Below are positions 1-9,067 of a stretch of 64,000 nt of DNA, one piece after another (within the stretch, counting starts at the first letter, position 1; each line of letters begins with the position of its first letter). Below the pieces are notes generated by a model. The model saw nothing but the letters and a program-made list of their open reading frames with translations. It did not search any database and had not been told where the DNA came from. A program made the translations under genes and the position numbers. The stretch spans positions 248,001 through 312,000 of the forward strand of contig JAHDYG010000001.1 in NCBI GenBank assembly GCA_023383815.1. The letters run 5' to 3'. This DNA comes from Rhodocyclaceae bacterium. GTDB lineage: Bacteria; Pseudomonadota; Gammaproteobacteria; Burkholderiales; Rhodocyclaceae.

Positions 1-400
1 GCGCGAGGCGGGCGACGAGATGGCCGAGATCAGGCGCATGTTCTCGCCCGAATTCCGCAACCGGCTCGACGCCTCGATCTCGTTCAAGGCGCTCGACAAT
101 GAGGTCATCATGAAGGTGGTCGAGAAGTTCCTCACCCAGCTCGAAGCCCAGTTGCACGAGAAAAAGGTCGAGGCGCACTTCACCGACGAACTCAAGGCCT
201 GGCTCGCCGCCACCGGATTCGATCCACTGATGGGCGCCCGTCCGATGGCGCGCCTGATTCAGGACACGATCCGTTCGGCGCTCGCCGACGAGTTGCTGTT
301 CGGACGCCTGTCGAACGGCGGCAAGGTCACGATCGACCTCGACGAGAACGATCAGGTGAAGCTCGACTTCGAACATCTCGAACCGGCAACGACCCCCTGA
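1..400 (+). CDS. clpA: ATP-dependent Clp protease ATP-binding subunit ClpA, C-terminal fragment (truncated by window start)
   Basis: Frame open from window start; FSPEFRNRLDASISFKAL...GFDPLMGARPMARLIQDTIRSALADELLFG is the typical Clp/Hsp100 D2-small domain. Confidence 0.93.
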   Translation, partial: REAGDEMAEIRRMFSPEFRNRLDASISFKALDNEVIMKVVEKFLTQLEAQLHEKKVEAHFTDELKAWLAATGFDPLMGARPMARLIQDTIRSALADELLFGRLSNGGKVTIDLDENDQVKLDFEHLEPATTP

Positions 401-424
401 CGCCTCACTGAATCGAAGCATGTG

Positions 425-444
425 GCGGCCTGCGGGCCGCTTTT
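425..444 (+). terminator. Rho-independent terminator after clpA
   Basis: GCGGCC-TGCG-GGCCGC followed by TTTT, 25 nt after the clpA stop. Confidence 0.7.
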
Positions 445-515
445 CATTTGAACCCCTGCACGGCATCATCGGCTGACGCAGGACGCATCATCAATCGAAC
501 AGACCGAGGACATAC

Positions 516-995
516 ATGGACCTACATACTGCTGATCTTTGCGATGCACACGACGAACGGGTCGCCGTCGTCACGCCGATGTTCAGGAGCTACGGAGGAC
601 TCACCTCATTCGGCGGTCCGATCGCCACCCTCAAGGTGCACGAAGACAACTCACTTGTGCGCAGCGCACTCGAGACTCCCGGCCAAGGGCGTGTTCTGGT
701 TGTCGATGGCGGGGGCTCCATGCGCTGCGCGCTCGTCGGCGACCAGCTCGCCGTCCTTGCGGTCAACAATGGCTGGGCAGGGATCGTCGTTTACGGCTGC
801 ATTCGCGATTCACAGGCCATCGGACAATTGCGCATCGGCGTCATGGCCCTCGGCACCCATCCACGCAAGAGCATCAAGAAAGGCGTCGGGGATGCGGATC
901 TTCCGGTCCACTTCGGCGGAGTGAGCTTCGTTCCCGGTCACTATCTGGTTGCCGATGGAGACGGGATCATCATATCGGAGCAGCCACTGGCCTGA
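516..995 (+). CDS. rraA: Ribonuclease E activity regulator RraA
   Basis: 159 aa; [37 protein letters not shown] and [12 protein letters not shown] are RraA family signatures. Confidence 0.93.
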   Translation: MDLHTADLCDAHDERVAVVTPMFRSYGGLTSFGGPIATLKVHEDNSLVRSALETPGQGRVLVVDGGGSMRCALVGDQLAVLAVNNGWAGIVVYGCIRDSQAIGQLRIGVMALGTHPRKSIKKGVGDADLPVHFGGVSFVPGHYLVADGDGIIISEQPLA

Positions 996-1165
996 GCGGC
1001 GCGCATCCTGGGCACGCCGCAAGGGACGCGGTGCAGCCCAGACCGCCCGTCTGAAGCTCCTGCGCGGGACGGGTCAGGCTGATCATGCGCCGCAGCAAGC
1101 TGCAATTTCATGAGGTCAAACAAGATCCCACAATACGGAACGCATTCGTTACATCATTGTTTTAT

Positions 1166-1209
1166 CAGCAACATTTATTTTCTTATATCTTATATAAGAC
1201 TTGTTGCTG
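1166..1209. promoter_or_regulatory. AT-rich inverted repeat upstream of aceA (candidate operator/promoter)
   Basis: CAGCAACA (1166-1173) ... TGTTGCTG (1202-1209), with internal palindrome CTTATATAAG (1189-1198) in an otherwise high-GC region. Confidence 0.45.
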
Positions 1210-1363
1210 CAGAGCGAAAACCCCACTATACTTTCGTCACAGTCAGCGCTCGGCAACACGGCGCCTGGCGCATGGGCGGCGCTGCGCTCCAAACGGCATG
1301 ACCCTGATTCGATCGGGTGCCGTCCATGAGACCCTACCACCGACAGTCAGTAAGGAAAATGCA

Positions 1364-2665
1364 ATGAGCATGACGCGCGAACAGCAGATCGCTGCCATCG
1401 AGAAGGATTGGGCCGAAAACCCCCGCTGGAAGGGGATCCGTCGCACATATTCGGCCGCCGACGTGGTGCGGCTGCGCGGCAGCATCCAACCCGAGAGCAC
1501 CCTTGCACGTGCCGGCGCCGAGAAACTGTGGAACCTCGTCAACAATGAACCCTACGTCAACTGCCTCGGCGCGCTGACCGGTGGTCAGGCGATGCAACAG
1601 GTCAAGGCAGGCATCAAGGCGATCTACCTGTCCGGCTGGCAGGTTGCCGCCGACAACAACTCCTATGCCGCGATGTATCCGGACCAGTCCCTGTATCCGG
1701 TGAACTCGGTCCCGACCGTCGTCGAACGCATCAACAACGCGTTCCAGCGCGCCGACCAGATCCAGTGGTCGAAGAACATCAACCCGGGCGACAAGGGCTA
1801 CGTGGACTACTTTGCTCCCATCGTTGCGGACGCCGAAGCCGGTTTCGGCGGCGTGCTGAACGCCTTCGAACTGATGAAGGCAATGATTCGCGCAGGTGCA
1901 GCAGGGGTGCACTGGGAAGATCAACTCGCTTCGGTCAAGAAGTGCGGCCACATGGGTGGCAAGGTTCTCGTGCCGACGGCTGAGGCCGTCCAGAAGCTGA
2001 TCGCGGCACGCCTCGCGGCCGACGTGATGGGCGTCCCGACGCTCGTCATCGCGCGTACCGACGCGGAAGCCGCCGATCTGCTGACCAGCGACTACGATGA
2101 GAACGACAAGCCCTTCCTCACCGGCGAGCGCACCGCCGAAGGCTTCTACAAGACCAAAAAGGGCTTGGAGCAAGCGATTTCGCGCGCAGTGGCCTATGCC
2201 GAGTACGCTGATCTGGTGTGGTGTGAAACGGGCACCCCGGACCTGCAGTTCGCGCGCCGGTTTGCCGAGGCGGTCCATGCGAAGCACCCGGGCAAGATGC
2301 TTGCCTACAACTGCTCGCCGTCCTTCAACTGGAAGAAGAACCTGGACGACGCAACAATCGCCAAGTTCCAGCGCGAACTCGGTGCAATGGGCTACAAGTA
2401 CCAGTTCATCACCCTCGCTGGCATCCACTCCATGTGGTACAACATGTTCGATCTGGCGCAGGACTACGCCAAGCGCGGCATGTCGGCCTACGTCGAGAAG
2501 GTCCAGGAACCGGAGTTCGCCGCACGCGACCGCGGCTACACCTTCGTGTCCCACCAGCAGGAAGTCGGGACCGGATACTTTGACGACGTCACGACGGTGA
2601 TCCAGGGCGGCGCATCGAGCGTGACCGCACTGACCGGCTCGACCGAAGAAGAGCAGTTCCACTGA
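1364..2665 (+). CDS. aceA: Isocitrate lyase
   Basis: [50 protein letters not shown]; start chosen at ATGAGCATGACGCGC after a purine-rich RBS. Confidence 0.96.
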   Translation: MSMTREQQIAAIEKDWAENPRWKGIRRTYSAADVVRLRGSIQPESTLARAGAEKLWNLVNNEPYVNCLGALTGGQAMQQVKAGIKAIYLSGWQVAADNNSYAAMYPDQSLYPVNSVPTVVERINNAFQRADQIQWSKNINPGDKGYVDYFAPIVADAEAGFGGVLNAFELMKAMIRAGAAGVHWEDQLASVKKCGHMGGKVLVPTAEAVQKLIAARLAADVMGVPTLVIARTDAEAADLLTSDYDENDKPFLTGERTAEGFYKTKKGLEQAISRAVAYAEYADLVWCETGTPDLQFARRFAEAVHAKHPGKMLAYNCSPSFNWKKNLDDATIAKFQRELGAMGYKYQFITLAGIHSMWYNMFDLAQDYAKRGMSAYVEKVQEPEFAARDRGYTFVSHQQEVGTGYFDDVTTVIQGGASSVTALTGSTEEEQFH

Positions 2666-2667
2666 TC

Positions 2668-2706
2668 GTTCGAGGACGGAGCCGAGGTCCGGCACCGTCC
2701 TCGAAC
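2668..2706 (+). terminator. 12-bp inverted repeat directly after aceA
   Basis: GTTCGAGGACGG ... CCGTCCTCGAAC, perfect 12-bp arms; no T-tract of its own. Confidence 0.5.
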
Positions 2707-2721
2707 CTGGTGGTACAAAGG

Positions 2722-2756
2722 AACGGGGGGCAATCCGCAAGGATCGCCCCCCGTTT
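2722..2756 (+). terminator. Strong intrinsic terminator after aceA
   Basis: CGGGGGGC-A-ATCC-[GCAA]-GGAT-C-GCCCCCCG followed by TTTT; GNRA-type loop. Confidence 0.85.
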
Positions 2757-2822
2757 TCGCCGGTACTCCCGGCTGCAGGGCCTCGGGCGCTGTGTCCTCC
2801 GACCCGATGGCTCTGTCCGGGC

Positions 2823-3341
2823 TCAGTCGTTCTGCCCGCGTCCGTGCCGCATCATCCCGTGTCTGCCACCGCCATGGCCACGTTCCATTTGCATGAACTC
2901 GGCATCGAAGACGGTCTTCTGAGCATCCGACAGGGTGGCGTAGAACGTCTCGACCGTCTTGCGCGCTGCGGCCAGTTCGGCCTGCTTCGTGCCGGCCCTC
3001 TCCTCCATGCGCTGCATGCGCTCGAGAGCTGTCTGCGGACGGTCCTGTCTTCCTTCCTTCATCTGCGCAGCCATCGTCGAAGCGCGCGCCTGAACATCGT
3101 TCCGGAACGTCTCCCACGCGGGCTTCTGTTCGGGTGTCAAGGCCAACGCAAGCTCCAGACGCGCCAGGGCAAGCTTGCTACGATCGGCCATCCGTTCCTG
3201 CATCTGATCGGCCGACATCCGCCCCCAACCCGCCTTGCTCCCGTAGCCTGCTTCGCAGTCACCGCCCCGGGCGAGCACCGCGCCACCGCCGAGCACCAGT
3301 GCGGCGGCCAGCGCAGTCACGATCATGGTCCTGGATTTCAT
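2823..3341 (-). CDS. Spy/CpxP family (LTxxQ motif) periplasmic protein
   Basis: Signal peptide MKSRTMIVTALAAALVLGGGAVLA; helical, LALTPEQKPAWETFRNDVQ. Confidence 0.75.
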   Translation of the reverse strand: MKSRTMIVTALAAALVLGGGAVLARGGDCEAGYGSKAGWGRMSADQMQERMADRSKLALARLELALALTPEQKPAWETFRNDVQARASTMAAQMKEGRQDRPQTALERMQRMEERAGTKQAELAAARKTVETFYATLSDAQKTVFDAEFMQMERGHGGGRHGMMRHGRGQND

Positions 3342-3541
3342 GCTGGATCTCCTTTCAGGGAATGCCTCCTTTCCGGAGGCGACACCTGTATTGGAGCACT
3401 CGCATGTAGGTCACAGATTTCAGCCCAAGGCCTCTTTTGAATACCCGTGTTTCACGGGCGGGCGCGGATACAGTGCGGTACAAACCGGCGAAGCAATGGC
3501 ACTGCGCCAGCGATGCGGGCTGACGCCCGCTCGGGCCAGTG

Positions 3542-4627
3542 CTACTCCATGCGCGCACCGCGACAGATCCGGCGGTTGCGCACGCCTTCGGCGAGCGCGT
3601 CGAGCACGGTCAGCGTGTCGTCCCAACCGATGCAGGCATCGGTGATGCTCTTGCCGTACTCGAGTTCCTTGCCTGGTGCGAGATCCTGGCGCCCTTCCTT
3701 GAGGTTGGACTCCACCATCACCCCGATGATGCGCTCCTCACCCGCCGCCATCTGGGCCGCAACGTCCTGCGCCACCTCGATCTGGAGTGCGTGCTGCTTG
3801 CGGCTGTTGGCATGCGAACAATCGATCATGACCTTTCCGGGCACCCCATGAGCAACCAGTTCACGGCAGGCCGCATCGACGCTTTCGGCATCGAAATTGG
3901 TCGTCTTGCCGCCACGCAGGATCACGTGACAATCCTCGTTGCCGAGCGTCGACACGATCGCCGAATGCCCGGCCTTGGTAACCGACAGGAAATGGTGGGG
4001 CGATTGGGCCGCCTTGATCGCATCGACCGCGATCCGCACGTTTCCGTCCGTGCCGTTCTTGAATCCGACCGGACACGACAGGCCCGAGGCCAACTCGCGA
4101 TGAACCTGGCTTTCGGTGGTGCGTGCGCCAATCGCGCCCCACGAAATGAGATCGGCAATGTACTGGGGCGTGATCATGTCGAGAAACTCGGTACCCGCCG
4201 GCAGGCCGAGTTCGTTGATCTCCCACAGCAACTTGCGCGCGAGCCGCACCCCTTCGTTGATGCGGAAGCTGTTGTCGAGATACGGATCATTGATCAAGCC
4301 CTTCCAGCCCACGGTCGTTCGGGGTTTTTCGAAATACACCCGCATCACGATCAGCACGTCGTCCTTGAGACGGTCGGCTTCGGTCTTCAGTCGGCGCGCA
4401 TACTCCATGGCAGCCTCGGGATCGTGGATCGAACACGGCCCGACGATCGCGAGCAGACGGTCGTCGGCACCAAACAGGATGCGGTGGATCGCCTGCCGGG
4501 TCGCATACGACACCTCGGCCGCCCGCGGCGTAGCCGGAAACTCGCGCAGCACGTGTGCCGGGGGAATCAGTTCCTTGATTTCCTGGATGCGGACGTCGTC
4601 GATGTGGATTCTTACCGAGGCGGACAT
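3542..4627 (-). CDS. aroG: 3-deoxy-7-phosphoheptulonate synthase (class I DAHP synthase)
   Basis: AIVGPCSIHDPEAAMEYARRL, RVYFEKPRTTVGWKGLINDP, GKVMIDCSHANSRKQ. Confidence 0.93.
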   Translation of the reverse strand: MSASVRIHIDDVRIQEIKELIPPAHVLREFPATPRAAEVSYATRQAIHRILFGADDRLLAIVGPCSIHDPEAAMEYARRLKTEADRLKDDVLIVMRVYFEKPRTTVGWKGLINDPYLDNSFRINEGVRLARKLLWEINELGLPAGTEFLDMITPQYIADLISWGAIGARTTESQVHRELASGLSCPVGFKNGTDGNVRIAVDAIKAAQSPHHFLSVTKAGHSAIVSTLGNEDCHVILRGGKTTNFDAESVDAACRELVAHGVPGKVMIDCSHANSRKQHALQIEVAQDVAAQMAAGEERIIGVMVESNLKEGRQDLAPGKELEYGKSITDACIGWDDTLTVLDALAEGVRNRRICRGARME

Positions 4628-4855
4628 GGTGCGGCTCACAAAAAGGGGATCAATAAACGTACCGGAACCGGGCAGTTTACCGGAATCGGACTAAGGAATC
4701 CCGCAAGCATCCTCCTGATCTTCACTCCCCCCCTTCCGGCAGCGCATAGACGCCTCGGTCGATTCGCTGCCTCTGTCGTCTGCCCGACAGACGCCGCTCC
4801 AGGAACCGGACTATCCTGCCCCTCAGTCTTGTGCTGCAACCTCGGGAGCCTCCTC

Positions 4856-6457
4856 TTGAACGACACCGACATCCTGATCGTCGGCGGCGGAATTGCCGGC
4901 ATCTGTGCCGCGATCGAAGCGCTCGAGGGCGGGCGCCGCGTCACCCTGCTCGACCGCGACAGCCCCGGGCACTTCGGCGGTCTTGCCCGGGAGAGTTTCG
5001 GTGGCATGTTCCTCGTCGACACGCCCGAACAGCGCCGCCACGGCTTCCTAGACAGCCCGGAACGGGCGCTCGCCGACTGGCACTCCTTCGCCGAGTTTGC
5101 ACCCGAGGACCACTGGCCAAGGGCCTGGGCTGAAGCCTACGTGCACCGCTGCCGCGAAGACGTTGGCGGCTGGCTGCGCGCCGGCGGCGTGCGCTACTTT
5201 CCGGTCCCGAACTGGGTCGAGCGGGGGCTGGACGTGCCGGGCAACAGCGTGCCGCGCTTTCACATGGTATGGGGTACGGGTCATGCGCTGGCACTGAACC
5301 TGATCGGACGACTGCACAAGCACCCCCGGAACCGGAATCTCACCCTGCGTTTTCACCACCGCGTCGACAACCTCCTCACGCGTGAAGGACGCATCATCGG
5401 AGTCACAGGTGAAAACGAAGAGGACCGCAGCTCGTTCGAACTGCAGGCTGCGGCGGTGATCGTCGCAACCGGCGGCATCAACGGGTGCATCGAACGGGTC
5501 CGCCAGCACTGGCACAGCGACTGGGGGCAGCCGCCGGAAACGATCCTCAACGGCTCGCACCGCTACGCCGACGGCCGACTGCACGACGCCGTCTCCCGGT
5601 TGGGCGGTGCGGTGACCCATCTCGACCGCATGTGGAACTATGCCGCCGGCGTGCACCACCCGCGCCCGCGAAAGCCCAGCCACGGTCTCTCGCTCGTGCC
5701 GCCGCGTTCGGCACTGTGGCTCAATGCACGTGGCGAACGCATAGGACCTCGCCCACTGGTTACCGGCTTCGATACCCGCGATCTCGTCACGCAGATCGGC
5801 CAGCAGGATGGAGGCCATTCCTGGCAGTTGATGAACCGGCGCATCGCCCTGAAGGAACTTGCGGTTTCCGGCGCGGAGTTCAATCCCTCGATCCGGGAAC
5901 GGCGCCCGCTCGCTTTCCTGCGTGATCTGCTGTTCGGCAATCGCTGGCTTTACAGCCAGATGATCGACGTGTGCGAGGACTTTGTGGTCGCGGAAACCCT
6001 GCCAGAACTCGTCGAACGCATGAACACCCTGAATGGAGAGCGGACCGTCGACCTTTCCGCCGTGCGCGCCGCGGCCGAAGCCTACGACACCGCGATCGAT
6101 CGCGGCGAACCGTTCGCCGACGAGCAGCTGCGGCGCATCGCGCTGCTGCGCCAATGGAAAGGCGATCGCATCCGCACCTGCAAGTTCCAGAAGATCCTCG
6201 ACCCGAAGGCCGGACCGCTGATCGCCGTACGCGAGTTCATCATCAGCCGCAAGAGCCTCGGCGGCATCCAGACCAACCTCGCCGGCCGTGTGCTCGACCG
6301 ATCCGGGCAACCGATCCCGGGCCTCTACGCCGCCGGCGAGGCAGCCGGCTTCGGCGGCGGTGGCATGCACGGGCTGCGCGCACTCGAGGGCACCTTTCTC
6401 GGCAGTTGCGTGCTGGGCGGGCGCATTGCGGGACAGGAAGCCGCCAAGGACACGTAA
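4856..6457 (+). CDS. FAD-binding dehydrogenase (fumarate reductase / ketosteroid-dehydrogenase-like flavoprotein)
   Basis: TTG start after CGGGAG; DILIVGGGIAGICAAIEALEGGRRVTLLDRD Rossmann; C-term GLYAAGEAAGFGGGGMHGLRALEGTFLGSCVLGGRIAG. Confidence 0.85.
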   Translation: MNDTDILIVGGGIAGICAAIEALEGGRRVTLLDRDSPGHFGGLARESFGGMFLVDTPEQRRHGFLDSPERALADWHSFAEFAPEDHWPRAWAEAYVHRCREDVGGWLRAGGVRYFPVPNWVERGLDVPGNSVPRFHMVWGTGHALALNLIGRLHKHPRNRNLTLRFHHRVDNLLTREGRIIGVTGENEEDRSSFELQAAAVIVATGGINGCIERVRQHWHSDWGQPPETILNGSHRYADGRLHDAVSRLGGAVTHLDRMWNYAAGVHHPRPRKPSHGLSLVPPRSALWLNARGERIGPRPLVTGFDTRDLVTQIGQQDGGHSWQLMNRRIALKELAVSGAEFNPSIRERRPLAFLRDLLFGNRWLYSQMIDVCEDFVVAETLPELVERMNTLNGERTVDLSAVRAAAEAYDTAIDRGEPFADEQLRRIALLRQWKGDRIRTCKFQKILDPKAGPLIAVREFIISRKSLGGIQTNLAGRVLDRSGQPIPGLYAAGEAAGFGGGGMHGLRALEGTFLGSCVLGGRIAGQEAAKDT

Positions 6458-6469
6458 GGAGACGACCCC

Positions 6470-8203
6470 ATGAAGAAGACCGGCGCCTGGCTGGCCGTGT
6501 ACGCCCTGGAACAACTCGGCATCCGCTACACCTTCGGCATTCCAGGTGTGCACAACACCGAGCTTTACGACGAACTGAACAACTCGGCGCAGATCACGCC
6601 CATCCTCGTCACGCACGAAGGCGGCGGCGCCTTCATGGCCGATGCCGTCAGCCGCAGTTCGGACCATACCGGCACGCTCGTCATCGTCCCCGCAGCCGGC
6701 GCCACACATGCGGCGAGCGGTATCGGTGAAGCCTTTCTCGATGGCATTCCGATGCTCATCCTCTGCGGCGGCATCCGCACCGATCTCGACAAACGCTACC
6801 AGTTGCACGAGATCGACCAGCACGCCTTCCTCAAACCGCTGACGAAGGCCACCTTCAAGATCGAGCGCCACGCGGACATCGTACCCATGCTGTACGAGGC
6901 GCATCGGATCGCCAACGACGGCGAGCCGGGGCCGGTGTTCGTCGAGCTGCCGGTCAACCTGCAACTCTTCCCCGGCGAAGTCGATGCGCTGCCGGCACCG
7001 CCCGCACCCATACCACCACTGCAGCCCGAGCCGGCCGAAGTGCGCCGCGCCGCGACCCTGCTGCTCGCAGCAGAACGGCCCGGCCTCTTCGTCGGCTGGG
7101 GCGCACGCAAGGCGGAGGCGCAAACACGCGCCATCGCCGAGTTCCTGCAAGCACCGGTGGCGACGACGTTGCAGGGGCTGTCATCCTTTTCCGCCTTGCA
7201 CCCGCTGCACGCAGGCTTCGGCTTCGGCCCGGCAGCGGTGCCGGCCGCACGCAACGCGTTCGCTGGCTGCGATGCGATGCTGGCAGTGGGCACCCGCTTC
7301 GGCGAGATCGCCACCGGCAGCTTCGGCGTCACCGTGCCAGACAATCTCGCTCACATCGACATCAATCCGTCCGTGTTTGACGCCAACTACCCGGCTGCCG
7401 TGCACCTCGCCGGAGACGCCAGCACCGTACTCACGGCCCTGCTCACAGAGCTGCACAGGCAAAGCGCGGCACGGCCCGAAGACCCTGCCCTGCTGGCGCA
7501 ACTGCAGCGCGACAGGAACGCCTACCGTGATGAATGGCTGCGCCATGACAGCCGTGGCCGCGTCAATCCGGCGCGCTTCTTCGCCGCGCTGCGCGAGGCA
7601 ACGCCGGACGATGCGATCACCGTGGTCGACGACGGCAACCACACCTACCTCACCGCAGAACTCTTTCCGATCCACCAGCCCGACTCGGCGATCCTGCCGA
7701 CCGACTTCAACGCGATGGGCTACGCCGTGCCCGCCGCCATCGGCGCCCGGCTCGCCAATCCGGACCGCGAGGTCTTCGCGATCGTCGGCGACGGTGCCTT
7801 CATGATGACCTGCATGGAACTCGCCACCGCCGCACGGCTCGGCCTCGGGCTCGTCTGCTATGTGTTCCATGACGGCGAGCTGTCGCAGATCGCCCAGGCG
7901 CAGGAGATCCCGTACAACCGCAAACCTTGCACAGCGCTCGGCGCGCTTGACTGCGAGGGCGTCGCCCGCGCCGTCGGCGCCGCCTTCGTCACCATCGGCA
8001 ACGACAACGAAGCACCCGCGGGGATCGCACAAGCACGCGCCCTGGCTGGCACGGGGCGCCCAGTGATCGTCGATGTCGCCATCGACTACAGCAAGCGTAC
8101 GGCATTCACGCAGGGGGCGGTGAAGACCAACTTCAAGCGCTTTCCACTCGCGCAGCGACTACGCATGGTCACCCGCGCCGTCAAGCGGCGGATCACCGGA
8201 TGA
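6470..8203 (+). CDS. Thiamine-diphosphate-dependent enzyme (acetolactate synthase / benzoylformate decarboxylase-like)
   Basis: Catalytic-Glu region THEGGGAFMADA; ThDP motif GDGAFMMTCMELATAARLGLGLVCYVFHDGE; 577 aa. Confidence 0.85.
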   Translation: MKKTGAWLAVYALEQLGIRYTFGIPGVHNTELYDELNNSAQITPILVTHEGGGAFMADAVSRSSDHTGTLVIVPAAGATHAASGIGEAFLDGIPMLILCGGIRTDLDKRYQLHEIDQHAFLKPLTKATFKIERHADIVPMLYEAHRIANDGEPGPVFVELPVNLQLFPGEVDALPAPPAPIPPLQPEPAEVRRAATLLLAAERPGLFVGWGARKAEAQTRAIAEFLQAPVATTLQGLSSFSALHPLHAGFGFGPAAVPAARNAFAGCDAMLAVGTRFGEIATGSFGVTVPDNLAHIDINPSVFDANYPAAVHLAGDASTVLTALLTELHRQSAARPEDPALLAQLQRDRNAYRDEWLRHDSRGRVNPARFFAALREATPDDAITVVDDGNHTYLTAELFPIHQPDSAILPTDFNAMGYAVPAAIGARLANPDREVFAIVGDGAFMMTCMELATAARLGLGLVCYVFHDGELSQIAQAQEIPYNRKPCTALGALDCEGVARAVGAAFVTIGNDNEAPAGIAQARALAGTGRPVIVDVAIDYSKRTAFTQGAVKTNFKRFPLAQRLRMVTRAVKRRITG

Positions 8204-9012
8204 CCCTCACGAATGTGCTGGAAGCGAACGCACCGCTGCGTGCCCCCGGGTTCCGGAACCCGGACGATGAAGCGATGCACGGCTTCCTTCATAATCTGGC
8301 CACGGCAACCGCGGAGCTGCCCATGGCCGAACCCGCAACACACTGGCACGAGCAGGTCGCATCGGGGCGCTGGTTTTCGCGCATCGCGCCCGAGTTCGGG
8401 GCCTTTCTCCTCGCCGCGGCGCGCGTGCGACGACTGAGCGCCAACGAGCGACTGTTTACCCGCGGCGACGTCGCCGACGGACTGTACTGTGTGGTGGAAG
8501 GCGCGCTGCGCGTCAGCGGCACCGCGGAATCGGGCAAGGAAGCCTTGCTGATCTACCTGGAGCCGCCAAACTGGTTCGGCGAGATCGCCCTCTTCGACGA
8601 CGGTCCTCGCACCCATGACGCCTGGGCGGTCGAGGACTGCACCGTGCTGCACGTCCCCCGGGGCGCACTGCTTCGGACGCTCGGCGAGCATCCCGTCTAC
8701 TGGCGCGATCTGGCCCTGCTGCTGGCCGACAAGCTCCGCCTGACCTTCATTGCGCTGGAAGCCATGGCGCTGATGCCCGGACCGGCGCGGCTGAAGCAAC
8801 GCCTGGCGATGATGACCGACGGGTATGGTGAAGGCCGCCAGGACGCCGATCGCCTGCGGATCCGCATTCCACAGGAGGAACTCGCCCAGATGGTCGCGCT
8901 TTCGCGCCAGACGACGAACCAGATCCTCAAGGATCTCGAAGCGCAGGGCTCGATCCGGCTCCACCGGGGCTGCATCGAGGTGCTCGATCCGGACGCGCTG
9001 CGGCGTATCTGA
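8200..9012 (+). CDS. Crp/Fnr family transcriptional regulator
   Basis: cNMP-type beta barrel (LFTRGDVADGLYCVVEGALRVSG) and HTH_Crp (IPQEELAQMVALSRQTTNQILKDLEAQGSI); ATGA overlap with upstream gene. Confidence 0.88.
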   Translation: MTLTNVLEANAPLRAPGFRNPDDEAMHGFLHNLATATAELPMAEPATHWHEQVASGRWFSRIAPEFGAFLLAAARVRRLSANERLFTRGDVADGLYCVVEGALRVSGTAESGKEALLIYLEPPNWFGEIALFDDGPRTHDAWAVEDCTVLHVPRGALLRTLGEHPVYWRDLALLLADKLRLTFIALEAMALMPGPARLKQRLAMMTDGYGEGRQDADRLRIRIPQEELAQMVALSRQTTNQILKDLEAQGSIRLHRGCIEVLDPDALRRI

Positions 9013-9067
9013 GGCCGTTCCCGAACCACATCCCCTTCACCCAAACCCGCCGCATACCCTAGCCTGC

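Noticed and set aside
1334-2740. 468-aa minus-strand ORF opposite aceA
   Set aside because: Antisense shadow of a strongly conserved gene; no recognisable protein features.
3539-4855. 972-aa plus-strand ORF (3539-6457) suggesting a fusion protein N-terminal to the FAD dehydrogenase
   Set aside because: The first ~440 codons are antisense to aroG and of low-complexity character; the flavoprotein has its own TTG start with upstream RBS at 4856.
5048-7150. 700-aa minus-strand ORF
   Set aside because: Antisense to the FAD dehydrogenase and ThDP genes; no domain, typical high-GC shadow ORF.
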